Below are positions 1 to 13,900 of a DNA stretch of 64,000 bases, piece after piece. A program made the translations under genes and the position numbers. The stretch is from Sarcocystis neurona (Eukaryota; Apicomplexa; Conoidasida; Eucoccidiorida; Sarcocystidae), in NCBI GenBank assembly GCA_000727475.1, contig KL647299.1, forward strand, positions 593,461-657,460, in the 5' to 3' direction. The notes under the pieces are model-generated. The model was not told the origin of the DNA and searched no databases. It saw nothing but the letters and a program-made list of their open reading frames with translations. Each line of letters starts with the position of its first letter. Position 1 is the first letter of the stretch.

Positions 1-3000
1 TTATTCGTGTGCGTCGTCTTCTACTATAAGGTCTTTGCAGCCAACTTCCACATCGACCGGCAATCCTGCCTCACACCGTCAGCACTTGCTTTGCCTCGAT
101 CAAACCGTTTCGGCTCCACGTCACGCCCTTAGTCAAGAAGCGGTCCCGTGGGGGCCTACCACAGCTGGATCAATTGGAGGACACAGAAGCCCTACAGGGA
201 CACTCAAAGCAGAGGTATTTGCTGCCCAGAACATCACAAAGAACGCCCGGCTTTTTACTTCTCCTGAGCTCGGGAAGGAAACCCTCGTGGACAACTTGCT
301 TTCATGTAGGCGCTCCGGAGAGATAAACAAAAAGAGTCGTCGGTGGCGGGGAATAACAGTTATATCAGCTCTTGTTCGGGAGCGGGCAATTACCGAGCTA
401 CATTTGATTCTGCATTTCAACAACCACCCAATTCTGCGTCGCGCTCGAGATGAGGTATTCAACTCTAACGGATATCGTGTGAATACATGTCAGTCTCACA
501 AACGGTGAAGGCTTGCCAGTTCCTTGGTAGACATGGAATCGCTGTTTCGGTCCTAAGCGCTTGCCGACGGACCTTTAGAGACGACAGCCACAAGTGGCCG
601 ACCATCATCGGACTCAGTGAAGCACAACTGCTTCAGTAAGTACGATCGTGCACTTGCGGAGTTTGTCAATGTTTTTTCATATCTGTGCGTTTTGTTTGGT
701 GAAAGGCTTTAGAGGCTACTCTGAAGGAGGCGTCGGTTCTTAGCCTTAAAGAAGCGGTATGCCAGCCTGTCGGGCATGTCTCCACGAAGGTCAAACAAGG
801 AACAGCGAGGGTGAACAACGTCTCTAGCGGAACACCAATGTGTGATGAGTCCGCGACATTACGGACAACACTTCCTCGCTTGGAAGCGCCCGATAAAATA
901 AGTTCCGCGGTTCTGCAGTACATCGAGCATTACGTTCGGCGTCTCAGCCGCATGGAATATCTTTGTGCTCTACGCCGATGCCCCACTGAGAGTGTCAGAG
1001 GCGTTTACGCTTCCAGCGTCCCGAATTGTGCTGCTCTGCAGAGCACGGCCCTGCAACAGCTTGCTGCTAAAGAGAGGCCTAGCACACATGTGGTCACTGC
1101 AGAAGACGAAAGGAATGCCGGATTGACTGCAGAGATCGACCTAGTAATCAAGGGTAGCAGTGGACCCTCGGGGGGAAGAATATCTGCAGGGTGTCTCTCC
1201 CTCAGTGCGAAAACAGCTTCAGAGAAGGCAGAAGATTGTTCTCATGTCCCTGACAAAACTGAACACTTTCTAGTAGGTGCCAAACTCTGGGAGGAAAACA
1301 AGGTTCATCCCACTGCAAGGAGCTTTGAAGCGTGACGTCCTTGCTGCCTGAAGAAGTACAACAGTCCTAGTGTATCTTGGGTCTCGTGTGGTCCCTTAGG
1401 AATTACTGCCACACTGAGATTGACGAAGACGACTAAGACTGATTTGGAGCTTCAGGGCACTCCTGCACAATCAAATTTTTGTAGCATTTTTCCTTGGACA
1501 CAGGGGCATTTGTGTTTCGGCGTCGAAAGCCGCGTACAAAGTGCTGAACACCTGTAAAGGATGCGCAACGGGAAGTGCTGTTGCTTGTCGTTGTTGTACG
1601 CAGGATCATATATCACCTGTCATTCAGCTGTTGTCGGATCGTGAAGTTTTCTATGGAGTTTACAAACGGCGCACAGCTTTCCGTCTACTGGCTGCAACGC
1701 AACGGCAGGGCCTCCAAGGCTTTTCACTGCCGAAAGAGAGCCCGCAGCTGTGGATAATTGAAAGACTTCAAAAATCCATTGCCAATGTCTTGCGCCATGA
1801 ATGGAATATCCTCCATAGTGTGATGGAAGCTGCCGCGAGCGACTTAACCAGACAACAGGAATCCTGGCGTCTACACCAGATATTTGCTGACCTAAAAGCG
1901 GCTCCCAAGTTGATGGAACAGTTTGGCGCGTGGACGGAACAGGCTTCAGGTGAAGCGCAAAATTGGATTCAAGAAACGGAGAAAACAACAGTTTCTTCGT
2001 CGCTGACTTTTGCACAACACTCTCAGCACCGTTCTGACGCGACCCGCGGTTGCGCGGACTCCGGCGATCATGGAAAAGTGCGCATTCCTTGTCATATCTG
2101 TGGTGAACCACCACTACCAAAGACCGAGCGAAAACTGTTGCCTAAGAGCAGACTTGAAGGAAAGGGACGAGAATCCTCCAGACAAGCAGAAGAAGCATCT
2201 CTCTCCGACAAAAGTATGGGGGAAAAATTGGAGGGACGTGCCGGGAATTGCTCCATCGACGCGCATAAGGGAAACGGGAATCACTTCGGGCTGCATTCTC
2301 GTTCAGTGCCTGCATTTGTTTTTTCCTGTGTCATCTTGACGAACCACGCCTGGGCTGCTGCTTTACAGCCCTGCGACCTCTCGCCTGTTGCCACATGGCG
2401 CAGTGCACCTAGTAATCCTTCAGAAGCCCAAGGGACACAACAAAGGAAAACAGGCGAAACAAGGCATACGGAAAGCCCGCAAAACTTTCCTCATGTTGTT
2501 GGAGTTCATGTTCCGGTTGAGGACAGTTGCGACCACAGAGTTTTCTGTGGTGAAGCCCGAGTCAGTTCGACTCATAGAAGAGAGGAAGGAAGTACACTCG
2601 TAACAACTGGGGTAGTGTCTCCGTATCTCGTACGTGATTCTGCAGATCTCATCGCTGCAAGCAATTGCAACTCATCAACATCTCCCAGCGCTGCAGTCCA
2701 CGAGAATGCAAACGGGAGAGATGTATATCGTACTCAACGTAGGGGTCAAGTTGGAGAATCTGCAGCAGGGGAGACAAGGCAACAGGCAGACTATTTGACA
2801 ATACCTGTGGTGAACTGCTTCACGATGCTCGGGGGTCTTCGCTTGCCACGAGAGCTCGCTGTCCCCGTGGAGGTGAGGCTGGATCTGGATTGTGGCCCAG
2901 TTGAGCCTGTCTGTAAAAGTAACAAAATCTGCAGCTGCGACTGTCTGCTGTCGCCTCATGAGAGCTTCCCGCCACAAGCATATGCAGAAAAACGACAACC

Positions 3001-5291
3001 GAGCCCGCGCGAACGACGCTATTGTACTAGAGAGCAGCACCTATTCTAAAGTGTTGTTTTCTTATTGCAGCGAACTCTCCGCTGTCGCTCCTGTCCGTGG
3101 ACGTAAGGCAGTAGGGTAAGCTTCATGATGCCAGGGCTTCCAGCGCTAGAGCGCGCACAATTCAGGCGCATTCCTCCTGTCTACTTTTACTCAGGCTTTC
3201 GCGGTCTTCTATAAAGAACGTTTCCCGGAACGAAGCCTCGCCTGGCAGGTGCGCCTCAGCAGGCTCATGCTCTCTGGTAGGTCTCTTCCTACAGCACGTC
3301 ACGGAGTGTCTCCTTCGCCATTGAAAAACAATGCAACCAGGAAGGCCCGTGCGCCAGTGTCCCTCATCAAAGGAGAAAGCTCTAGCCGTCAGGTTTATGA
3401 CCTAATATCTTCGGAGTATGAGAGTGAAGCAGATCTGTGTGCAAACGGGTGCGAAGCACAAGTGGAGTGGTTTTCAGCGACAGCAGGGACTCCTCAGCAA
3501 GCGCAACGACGTGGTGACAGCTCGATACTAGTGGACGCTCCAGCGCCGATGGGATTGATTCTACTTCTTTTCAACAGGTGAGCCTTTCGACTGCTTCACG
3601 AAACACGAAGAGGCTACGTTCGAGTACTTGCTCTGCCTGCAGTATGGCCTACCACACAAAAGCTTCTCAGCAACGTCCGAGGTAGTCAGTTGTGGTACCA
3701 TAAAAAACCCTAAATGCTGCACGCTCCGCAGCCGATCTCCTGTGGAGCGTCACCACCTGTTCACACTCAGAAACTAATTCACTCTATCTCTGTCCCAGCG
3801 GTCATGACGGAAAACTACCATGATCTGCAGAAAGTTGCGCCTTTCTGGTGTTTACCGCTATTCAATGTCGACCCGACAGGCTGACTTCCTTGAACGTGCG
3901 CAGCATATGTGGATTGACCGGCCTGCAGTTTTCGGAGACAAAAAAGTTCCTTTTGTCCCTTCTGCGAAGCCGCACGAGCGGACACGTGCCACTGCTTGCA
4001 CTTAAGTATACCCACCAGGGGAATTCTGAGGTCGCGGCTGACTCACGTAGCAGTCCAAAGAAACGTGTGCGATACTCGAACGCATGTTCCTCCCCGTCGA
4101 ATGAACTTAGAACGTTATGGGCAACTCTCTCAGAGTCTTGGGATGAAGGCTGTGAAGTTGTCGTGAACGATCGAGCTTTCGACGCAGACAATGAAGGGAC
4201 GTACATAAGGTTGCACCCGTTCGAAGTAAGCGTTGAATGTCAAAGAGTGTGCTCCCTATCTATCCACCAGGTGTAATCTGCCCGCACGGTCCATAAACAC
4301 AAACTGTAAACAACTGTGTGTTAAGCAGCCTCCGACCGTCAGAATCGTTCTGTAGGAAAAAAGTGGCCCCGGTGCCGTAAGGAGAGGGAAATAATTTGCA
4401 CTCTTATTCATTCCCTCGACGTCAACTACAGTAGACGACTTTGTTGAATAGTCTTTTCGCGTTTTTCTATGTATGGCAACATGCTGCCTGTAGGACAGCG
4501 TGCTGGCTGATGCAGTGCCTGAACTCGCCGCCTCTTGCAAAGAGCAACAAATGAGTTCCGAGGCCGACGCTTCTTCCTCCAATACCTTCTCGTCCTCCAC
4601 TGCACCGAACAGGGGAGAACAAAGGCTAATAACCAGCGATTGCACTTTCTCGTTCACGTTCGACAGCGCCCGCATGCGTGCGAATCACAGCACTGATAGT
4701 CAAACATTAAGTAGCCCTATCCCCCCATCTCCCGCTCAAGCAGGTAGTTGTGGTGGAATCAACTCCAACTGTACTCCGGCTTTCGTCGACGCTCCCGCTG
4801 TCGTTGAGGCAGCGATAGTGCGCCTCATGAAACGCCATCGACGTCTGAAGCACCCAGATCTTTTTCAAGCTGTGCAGGCTCACCTGAGAAAGACGGTAGA
4901 CGTATCAAACACAGATCAGCACGAACCGCAGGTCGGAGCTACGGCAGCGAACTCAGCCATGACGAGGTGCTGCGGCCACCTTGCCAGAAAGAGCACCGGC
5001 GAGCCCTCAGGTATCACAGGTGAAGACAACTCTTCGTATCAAGAAAAGAACTTGGAACTCAAACCCCACTGTTTTGGTACTGCGCCATTTAAAAAGCGTA
5101 TCGAAAGCTTAATTGAGAGGGAATTTCTTGCCCGCGACGAGAGCGACCCGTACGTCCAACACAGTAAGGTACCATTTGGTGAACAGACGAAAAAAATGCC
5201 TGGATACAGGAACGAGCACAGACTGCATGAGTTCGAAGCCACGCGATGTCCGCATTCTGCTAATCGGTACTCCTGCCTGTTTTGCTTTTAG
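1..5291 (+). CDS. Divergent cullin-family protein, 3' part (5' end outside or unresolved)
   Basis: Cullins are scaffolds of RING-type ubiquitin ligases, binding the RING protein through the C-terminal cullin-homology region and activated by NEDD8 on a conserved lysine. Proposed exons, all phase-compatible: about 493-635, 744-1272, 1604-2872, 3195-3577, 3880-4270, 4494-5291. Visible family signatures in order: VFYGVYKRRTAFRLL (1650-1695), matching the 'vFe.yYk..LakRLL' segment; LPRELAVPVE joined to AFAVFYKERF across the 2872/3195 junction; MGLILLLFN (3549-3574), matching the 'mailllFN' strand; then a winged-helix segment starting LTSLNVRSICGLTG; and the neddylation helix AIVRLMK with the acceptor lysine codon at 4830-4832, followed by KKRIESLIEREFL and RDESDP. 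Odd points: about 330 residues of insertion before the LPREL segment, about 60 residues between the neddylation helix and KKRIESLIERE, and a tail of about 40 residues after the usual cullin end. The N-terminal exons before 493 are not assigned. Family assignment is firm; subfamily and exact exons 1-3 are not. Confidence 0.75.
4812..5145 (+). other. Cullin neddylation domain (winged-helix B)
   Basis: Within the last cullin exon, AIVRLMKRHRRLKHPDL is followed, after an unusual insertion of about 60 polar residues, by FKKRIESLIEREFLARDESD. In known cullins these two elements are separated by only about 15-20 residues. The lysine in VRLMK is the NEDD8 acceptor position. Its presence argues that the protein is a regulated ligase scaffold and not an APC2-like or degenerate copy. 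A second nearby donor-like site (about 5011) leaves open that part of the insertion is an intron. Confidence 0.75.
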
Positions 5292-7935
5292 GTCTACGTA
5301 CATATACATCCCTTGAAGCTATGATGCATGGCGTACACCAAGTAGAGACGGCCTACAGAGGTAAAAATAAAACACGATATAAATCGACGCCGTCTTGCAA
5401 AAAATCAGCGTAGACCGTGCTCATTCTTTTAGAGGACGGGTTGCCTACTGACACGTTCACCTTCTGCGCTCAGAAAGGAACGCGTGTAATGAGCGTGACG
5501 CTTTGCCACCCTTCCACAAAGAATGTGCACAGGAAACTGGTGTAAAATCTTCTTGGGGAGAAGTCATTAAGCGGTTACACTGCAGAAAAAAGTATTGCTG
5601 TCGACAAGGCCCACTTCACAGACGTAGGCGGCGACTTGTGCACTCTACTGCAATGTGGAGGCGTCAGCGTGCCCTCACGGGAAGCGTACGCTGGCGACAC
5701 TCGTCGCGAGACGCTGCACGTACGTTAGTATCCGCCGGGAGCCGCGAAGCGCGAAGGACGACCCGGCAATCCATTTACTTAGGCGCGATCACTATACGGA
5801 GCGCGGCAATGTCATTGCCACTTCAAATAATAGTAACCAACGGACTAATCTGCGCAGAGGCGCCAAGTTCACACTAGACGACCTGACATGGCCAGAAACT
5901 GAGCGTTGAAATTGGCGGCGATCGCTTTAAAAGGTTGCGAGCAGTTCTTAAAACATCGAAGCCTTAACTGTTTCGTCATACATGTGTAACGTAGTTGACA
6001 CTTTGTTGGCCGTTCTACGTCGCGAACGTGGAATGCGAATGTGTAGCTGGGAGAAGCGAACAGTGTCTTGGACTCACGGAAGTCGTTGTTAGCTGGATCC
6101 ATACGTGTTTGCTGCCTCAGTGCCCAAAAGAGTGACTAGAGGCCGAAAGCTGCAAACTAATTACGGGTCCAACACACGTGGTTCAGGTATGGCACGGATG
6201 TACATAACAAACCGTAAAACACCGAGTTCATCCGTGGACGGAGAATTACTCCACCCGTTGGTTCGTGAGGCGTTCGTTAGTGTAAGAAATGTGAGCGTAC
6301 TGTTCCGCGGGACAAGCTGGACGCAGAGTGGTAAGCAGCTGTGTACAACTACTGGGGGCTCCACCGCGGCAACATGCGTCGGCAAGGAATTCGCACGACA
6401 CTTTCCTTGAGCTGAATGCAGGCACAGGATAGAGAAGGGGCAAGAGGTGAAGCTTCATCCTCTTGTTGGTAAGCTACGACGCAGTGCCTCAACAGAAGTT
6501 TAAAAAGTTCGTACCCCCTACTGCCCAGTGGTGTATCCGCCCACCGCAGAGTGAATAAGTGGGCAGACACGTAATCCAGTAATGTATTAGATCCGGCAAG
6601 CTTATGAGTACAGATGCTTCTTCAGCAAGGTATGCGGGTCTTAAAGGCGCCGTGACCTCTAAGGGGGCACAGCTGTGCCGCAGCAGAAGCGTGAGGCATG
6701 CCTTCAGTGCCCGGCGTAGGGGGCGGTGCGCGTGTCACAGACCCTTATAAGACAGATCGCGCACTTTTTGGGCAGTGATTTACCGGTCGACAAAACTGTC
6801 ACCTTTGTAGAGGAAGGGGAAGCTTGGAAACTTTGAATCGCTACGTTAGCACTAAGACATTCAACGACTGCACTTGCATTCCCGAGCACAGAACGAATCA
6901 AAACGCTTTCCAGCTTTGGCCTGCGAAAAACCATGCGCCAGGTTGTGCATCTATCCTTCAAACTTCAGTTGAATTCCTGGTTTTCCGTAGAATTGATTTT
7001 TTGCCGTTCTCGCACCACCTTTTCGCCTCAAGTGGAACGCGAAATGAAGGTGCAGTGTATTACAATTATCTCGCATAGGTTAACTGGTCCCCACGAAGAG
7101 GGTGACACTTCGTGGGAATGGCACAGCGGTAAAACACACTCGTGTTGCGACTGGTGCTGAATGCTACTCTGAGCTCTTCGTAGATGGTTTGTGGTTCCAT
7201 CGGCACACCAACAGTACGACTGTGTGCTGTCATCACCAGTTTTACACGTGTTCGGAACAGGTGTCACATCAGGTAAAAGATAAAGTAATTCCCTTAGCGT
7301 GGACGTGCCGGCGAAGGCAGCACACGTTGGCCATATAATCCAGTTCTCTTGCGCCTCTGTTCTTCCCTGCAGTAGCTGCTCCTTGAACACAGAAAACCAC
7401 TATCCTACATGCGCTGCTACGCAGCTCGTCAAACATGAGCATCTCATCCACAAGGAAACTCATTAACGTGAACAGTGCTACATTGTCTTGACAATCGGAG
7501 CAGTGTTTCATCACAAGCTTACCAACTGAGAGAGGCTGGCGAGCGTAGTCCATTCGTTACTTCGCTTACTATTGCTGACCGGCGGATGCACGTGCGAGGT
7601 AATCCGTAGATTCCAGACACGGCAAGTAAGTGGCCGTGGCGCCCGTCTCAACCTCGGGATCTGATTTCATGCAGCAGAGCCCTCAAAGGCTCCCTCCTGC
7701 TAAATTCTGTCTACCCCTGCCCGAGCTTCACAGTGTCGCTAATGATGCGGCTTCCCCAGCATCAACTCATTCAACAACTTTAGCCGCAGGTCAGAGTGAC
7801 CTTGGTGGACGCTCTTGGGGACGCTCCATGGCGCATTGGTCAAGTGCGCACACAACGGGAACGGCGAGGCGCCTCAGTCGTCTTGTTGCTAACAACGATG
7901 TGCGTTAAAGCAGTTATGCCGAGTTGAACGGCACC
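5292..7935. other. Intergenic region between cullin and Patched-like genes
   Basis: I see no convincing coding exon here. Open stretches are all under about 125 codons, overlap on both strands, and have no recognisable motif or phase-linked splice sites. The region should hold the cullin 3' untranslated region and the promoter and 5' untranslated region of the next gene. An open stretch at 7630-7908 (+) ends just before the proposed start at 7936, but the only possible intron joining them would be about 15 nt, so I do not join it. Confidence 0.5.
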
Positions 7936-10900
7936 ATGGATCTAGGAAACTGGATGAAGCGTGTGTGGGGACTGTATCGCTCTTTTTGCGCAGAGCTGTT
8001 GGAGCAGAAGGAATCTATAGTTGAGGCCATCGGCGAGGGGTTCGGCAAATGGGGCCGTGTTTGCTATCGTTATCCTTACCATGTAATGATCGCCTCCGTG
8101 GTGGTTTGCGCAGCTATGGCATCTGGCCTCCTTCCACCCACACCAGTGTGGATAGACGGGGCAGAAAAGCTGTATTCACTTCCTTACTCACGCGCCAGAG
8201 ATGACGGTGCCTTGCACAGCTCTTACTTCGGTGACGTTATGGGCCGTAAAAATGTCATTATATTGCGGCACCACGAAGAGGGCACTAATATTCTTACGTG
8301 GAAGCACTTAGAGGCCGCCCAGCACATGGACGCTATCATCCGTGGAAAGGAGGTGGACCCTGTAGGGAGCAGGAAACTAGTGATTCCCCGTACGTTCGGA
8401 GATCAGAATGACATAATTCACGAGGACTATCCTGGTGGCTTCTATTCCGAGTCTGGAAGCCACCCACGGACACCTCAAGACTCACAGAAGCAGGAAGGCT
8501 TTATGGACGACAGAGATTATATGACGCTTGAAGATATATGTCTCATCAATCCGTGGGGGGAATGCGCGGTTGATTCGGTTTTGAAGTTCGGATTATTCGA
8601 GATGCGTCAAATGGGATTGTTGCCCAACGCACCTGAGGTGTGGGTGTTCGATGGAACGGTATACAACACCAAGCAGGCCGCATTTATACCGGAGTACTAC
8701 CTAGGCGGGACACAAAAGAAACAGTGCTGGCGACAGTTGCCTATCGATTTGGCGAAACGCCTGTTGCCACCAACCCGTATTAAACCGATGCCAGAAAAGC
8801 CGGGTTTTGCCCTTGTAGATATTCATTGCATTGTGAAAGCTGAAGCCCTCATGTTGCAGTACGATATAGACGGACGAGCGCAATTCGAAGACCGCAACAT
8901 GATGTGGGAGCGTCTTTTCATTCAAATTCTGAAGGATAATCAGGTTTTCGGAGACCTCCTGGTGTCTTTCCAAGCGTTCCGATCGCGCGACGACGAGCTG
9001 CGAGCATCCACTTCCGAGTCTAAGGACGTAGTCTACGTTGTCTTCACCTTCTTTATTCTAGCAGCGTATTCCACCTGCTTGAACTTTTCCTGCGACCTGT
9101 ATAGGAATAAGCTATTTTCTGCGCTCATGGGCTTTGGAGCAGCATTCATGGGGCTAGGCGCCGGTATGGGACTCGTGTCTTACATGGGAATGCCGATGGT
9201 GCCCACCGTTCTCATATGCCCGTTCCTAGTTCTCGGAATAGGAGTGGATGACATGTTTGTTGTGATGAACTGCTATTGTGTCAGTTACACGGTCCATGAT
9301 CCAGAGGAGCGCTGTGTTCAAGCGTTGCGCATCTCTGGACTCGGAATTAGCATAACAACAATGACCAACCTAATCTCATTCGGCGTTGGGGCCTTCAGCA
9401 CTTACATGTCAATCCGCAACTTCTGTGTATATAGTGCGATGGCACTGTTTATGGGATATGTTTTTGTCCTCACCTTCTTCTTCCCAACGCTATGCATCGA
9501 TGCGCGACGAGAAGAGTGCGCACGCGTTTGCCCCTTTTGTCTGCCTGACGTATCGGACCGTCAAAAGCTAGCTCAGGAACGGCTGAACGAGGTTACGCAG
9601 GAGGAAAAGCGTATCCTAGATATTGTGGCTTCCATCACTTTAGAGGAACTGGTGGCCTACAAGGTGCGTGTTTATTACGAAGAACAGGCTATCAAAGCGG
9701 CCGCCAAGTGCAACTGTACACAGGAAATGCAAGACATCTGCACAAAGCACAAAGGTGGCGGTCGACACTTCCTGCTACGATTGAAAGAAATGTAAGCACA
9801 CAGTGCGGTCTACGAAGGACTCTCTGTCGGAGATCCCTATACTTTGCTAGCAGCTACGAAGCTCCGGCCTCAAGGATATGCACACTAGGCGGCAGCTACG
9901 TACCTTACATCCTGCACGATTCTGCAAGAAGCTAAGTAAATGATAGCAGGCGAATCATCCGCAGCGATCTTTGAAAAATTCGCTGTAAGGCGCTAGACTG
10001 ACGCCAAACTTCTCGACTTGTCAAGCGCACACTACGTCAACGTGGCCAGATCTCAGAAGTACGTATCTTTTATTTTGCAGATGAGGTGACGACGCCGCAT
10101 CTCCGCAGTAAAAGTGGGACGAGTGGTGGTAGACAGAGAAGGTTCAGCGACACTCTCACATATTCGCACGCTACATGCCCTCTTCCAGTGCGGCATAATT
10201 CAGCTTTCACCTTGTCGCCCCCCTCCAGAACTCGACTGAGGTTTTGTTGAAACTGACATACATTCTAAATAGAGCTGTGCTTGTTGTTCTGCAGATTCAC
10301 GCTGCTCCGTGCACCCCCTATGGCGTGCACTCCACAACAGTTTGCTGCTGTCCACCGCACGCAGCCTCAACCTACCAGAGGGGGACCACCTTCCGCGTCC
10401 TGGGCATGCGGAGGCGTCCCTGCAGAGCGTCTTTCTCCGGGAATACCATTTGGTGAAGACTCAGCTCGCACAGATAGTGAACAACGGAATAGAAGGGAGG
10501 GGGCAGCGAATAAGAGTCATGCAACGCATCCTTCTCTCCAAAAAGAGGGGAAGGAAAAATTGTGGTTTTTTAAAAGACGACCTAGTAACTTCAGCTCGAA
10601 AAACTCAGCGGCTGACAACAGTGGGTCCACGCCCCTCCTCACTACGACAATAGGCAACCTCCATCCAGCATTAGCCAGAGAGGCCCTCTACGAGGAGCCT
10701 CGAGGCAATGTAGGCCGGAACTGGAGGCAGTTCTTCCTTTGTTATTATGGACCTATTTTGATGTGGCTGCCCGTTAAGGTATGTTAGCAACACACAAGCC
10801 ATTGGCCTATTTCATCTTTTACGTACAGCCGCGCCGACGAGTGAGCCAGAGAACGAAAACTTGACGTCACCTTGTTAGACCGGTAGGATTTACTTGGGGA

Positions 10901-13900
10901 AAACGACTTCCCGAAGTCCACCAAGTTGAGGTGTGGAAACTTGCGTCCTCTACTAGGAATTCCTCTTCGATGTGTGTGGCGCTAGACATTAAGTCTCTTC
11001 AATAACAGACTTGTGTACTTGAGTCATGCGTTCTTCAATTTCCCTCCCTTTCCAGATCGCTGTTGTCATCGCCTTCTTTTGCATCGTATGCGTCTCGATA
11101 TACGGCTTTACAAAGTTGGAAATGGGCCTTGAACTCACGGAACTGGCGCCGTCGAATTCGTACATGCGCCGTTTTGACCGGGACTTCGCCATGTACTTCA
11201 ACAAATTCGACCAACCCACCGATATCTTCTTCGTCGATAGAAAAAAACGTCCTGGAAACTCAGGCATCTCAGACGGAATAGCTGGAGGTTCAGCTTCACA
11301 AAGACGCGCTGTCGTGCAGTCTCCGGTTGTGAGCCACGACGTCGCTGCCGACGTCGGTGCTGAAACAACTCAGTCATTAGCTCTCGCCAGTCAAACTACA
11401 CTGAGTTCAGAATTCCAGCTGCAGTCTTACACTTTGTCTCCACCGACGCTGCGAGGAGCGGACCTCGCGGTGCCTGATGGCTCGTCTGATTCGAGGAGCA
11501 GCCACGAGGAGCAGCGCCACTCCCCGGCAGACGCAGGTGAGCACCTTTTCGAGAACAGCCGTGCTGTGCCAGAAGGTGACGATCAAGAAGACGAAGACAC
11601 GGACACCCAGTTCATACGCACGGAATGGTGGAACCCTCGTGTCCAGGCTTCAATGCGTGCCCTACATGAAACAATAGCGTCACGTCCAAGCACCTCACGG
11701 CTGATTAACCCTCTGTTAACCATGCTCGACGATCCCCAACTGGGACCGAAACTCCGCATGGGAGACAAACAAGTGAGCGACAGATCTGATAAGGTGTAAA
11801 CCCTACCGCGGAGAAAGATTCCACGTAGCGCCAGGACGGCGTCATGCTGGAGAGTGTTCGGGTCTTCATGCAAATATCGTGACGAGGGCCCACGACGGGC
11901 GCGAGGGTACCGGCGTTTCTGCAGTTCACGGTGCCAGTTAGAAGCGCGCAATCACTTCTGTACGCGTTTCAGAGCTACTGACTACGTGTTTTTTTCCCAC
12001 CATAGGCCAAGTGCCAGGATGCAGAGTCTTTGCCAAGAGACACTTGGGGTTTTCACTCTGTGTGCAGGTTTTCGAGGACACTATTTACTACCAGTTGGTG
12101 CACGCCAAATCCCCCTATCGTCAATTCAAGTTCGATTTCATCTGGACCGGTCGCGAGCTGAAGACGTGGCGTATGCGCCTGCTACCAAAATACATGGCAA
12201 CATCGGAGGAAAGGGCCGCGTGGATGCAGCAACTTCGTGACGACTGCGATAGTGCTGCTTTCTTCGGGACGGAGAACTCAAAACGCCGACGCACGGGGGC
12301 TAAAACAAAAAATTATTCTGCCGTTCCTTCGGTTCCCGTGCAGAGAGCTACGCAGTCGTCGAGGAGCTGGGAGAGCACCCAACGAGACGACAAGGAGACT
12401 GACGATGACGACCTCGAACCTCTTTACGCGGTTCCATACACTTACATGATGGTGTTCTATGAAAGCGATTTAGGCATTCTGAGCTCGGTGCTTATCAATA
12501 TGCTGTCCGCTGGGTTGGCAATGCTGCTGGTAAGCCGCTTCACGAGTTGGCGTATGCTACAGCTCTGCAGGGCAGGGGTCTCTCTGCGTCGGACATGCGG
12601 TCTTTTCAGTCCGCATGAGCCCACTAGAACTCAATGTTTTGATGATGTAAAAGCTTCTGACGTTTATCTTGCGAATTTGAGGCGCCTCTTCTTCCCAATT
12701 AATTGCGGAAAATCCCAGGGCTTTCGGGGACGAAGCGCGCAGGCGTACAAGGCATTGTGTATTAAACGAGGACCGATTATTGAACCCTTTGTGCCCCACC
12801 AGTCTGGAGCACCGCATCCGTCTGAGGCCTTGACTTAGAACTGATTGTTAACGTACTTGCACCGCCCCTATACACACGTTGTGGGGATACAGGACTGCTC
12901 CCAATCTGTAGCTGTCGTGGGTGCAGGCTGTATTTATTGAAGACACTCTGGTGTAGATTATTCTTCGCGTGCAGGTCGCATTCGTCCTCATTCCTGAAGC
13001 TCGAGCTGGGTTTCTAGTCATTGTGATGATCTGCCTTATCGACCTGGCCCTCTTTGGATTCATGTACTTTTGGAAGGTGAGCCTATTTCAGGCTGCAGTG
13101 GACACAATCAGCCACAAATTCGCCGCATTACTTTGGTGTGTTCATTTATGACTGGATCTGTCGCTTCAACTATGGAAACTGCCCACGCTTTTTGTCTTGC
13201 CTTATTAGGTGAAGCTCCATATGGTTTCTACAATAGCTTTGGTCATCAGCATTGGGTTTGCAGTGGATTATTCGGCCCACCTTTGCCATACGTTCACGCA
13301 CTGCAAGGGATTGACGCGGGACCACAGGTACGTGTCGCGGCATTAATGTACGATCCGGCCTAGATACCCACGTCAGCAAGGTGCAGGGCGTCATTTCAAC
13401 AGCTGGATACCTGCTGATAAGCTTGTGGTCATGTTTCAAGTATGTTTTTAGCAAGGAACCTTCTTGCTTCTCTTGAAGAAAAGGGGAGTCATAGACCAGA
13501 AGGGGCTGGAGACGCCACTGACGAAAAAAGGAGTCATAGATGAGAACCCGGTTGGGCACGCCACCGCGTGCCCTTGGTTTTCTTAACCCCCGCTGGGACA
13601 GCGCGAGAGGCATTCGTTCACTGCTTTATAGAGCGATTAATTCGAGATTTCGTGTTGAATTATATGCTCAGGGCCATTGAAAGCTTAGTACTCATGGGGA
13701 ACCCTGTCTTCCACGGAGCCTGTTCAACTTTTCTTGGGATTCTTCTCTTGGGATTTTCGGAGTCTTTCGTGTTCAGCGTTTTTTTCCGGATGATGGTAAT
13801 GGTCAGTATACTTCCACTTGCAACCAATTTGAGAAGCTTGTACTGTGAGTTACTTCTTTTCCTGTAGTGATTCATACGCACTGGTCTCAGGCACCGTCAA

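Noticed and set aside
7630..7908. 93-codon open frame just upstream of the Patched-like gene
   Set aside because: Joining it to the 7936 frame would need an intron of about 15 bases, and it has no recognisable motif.
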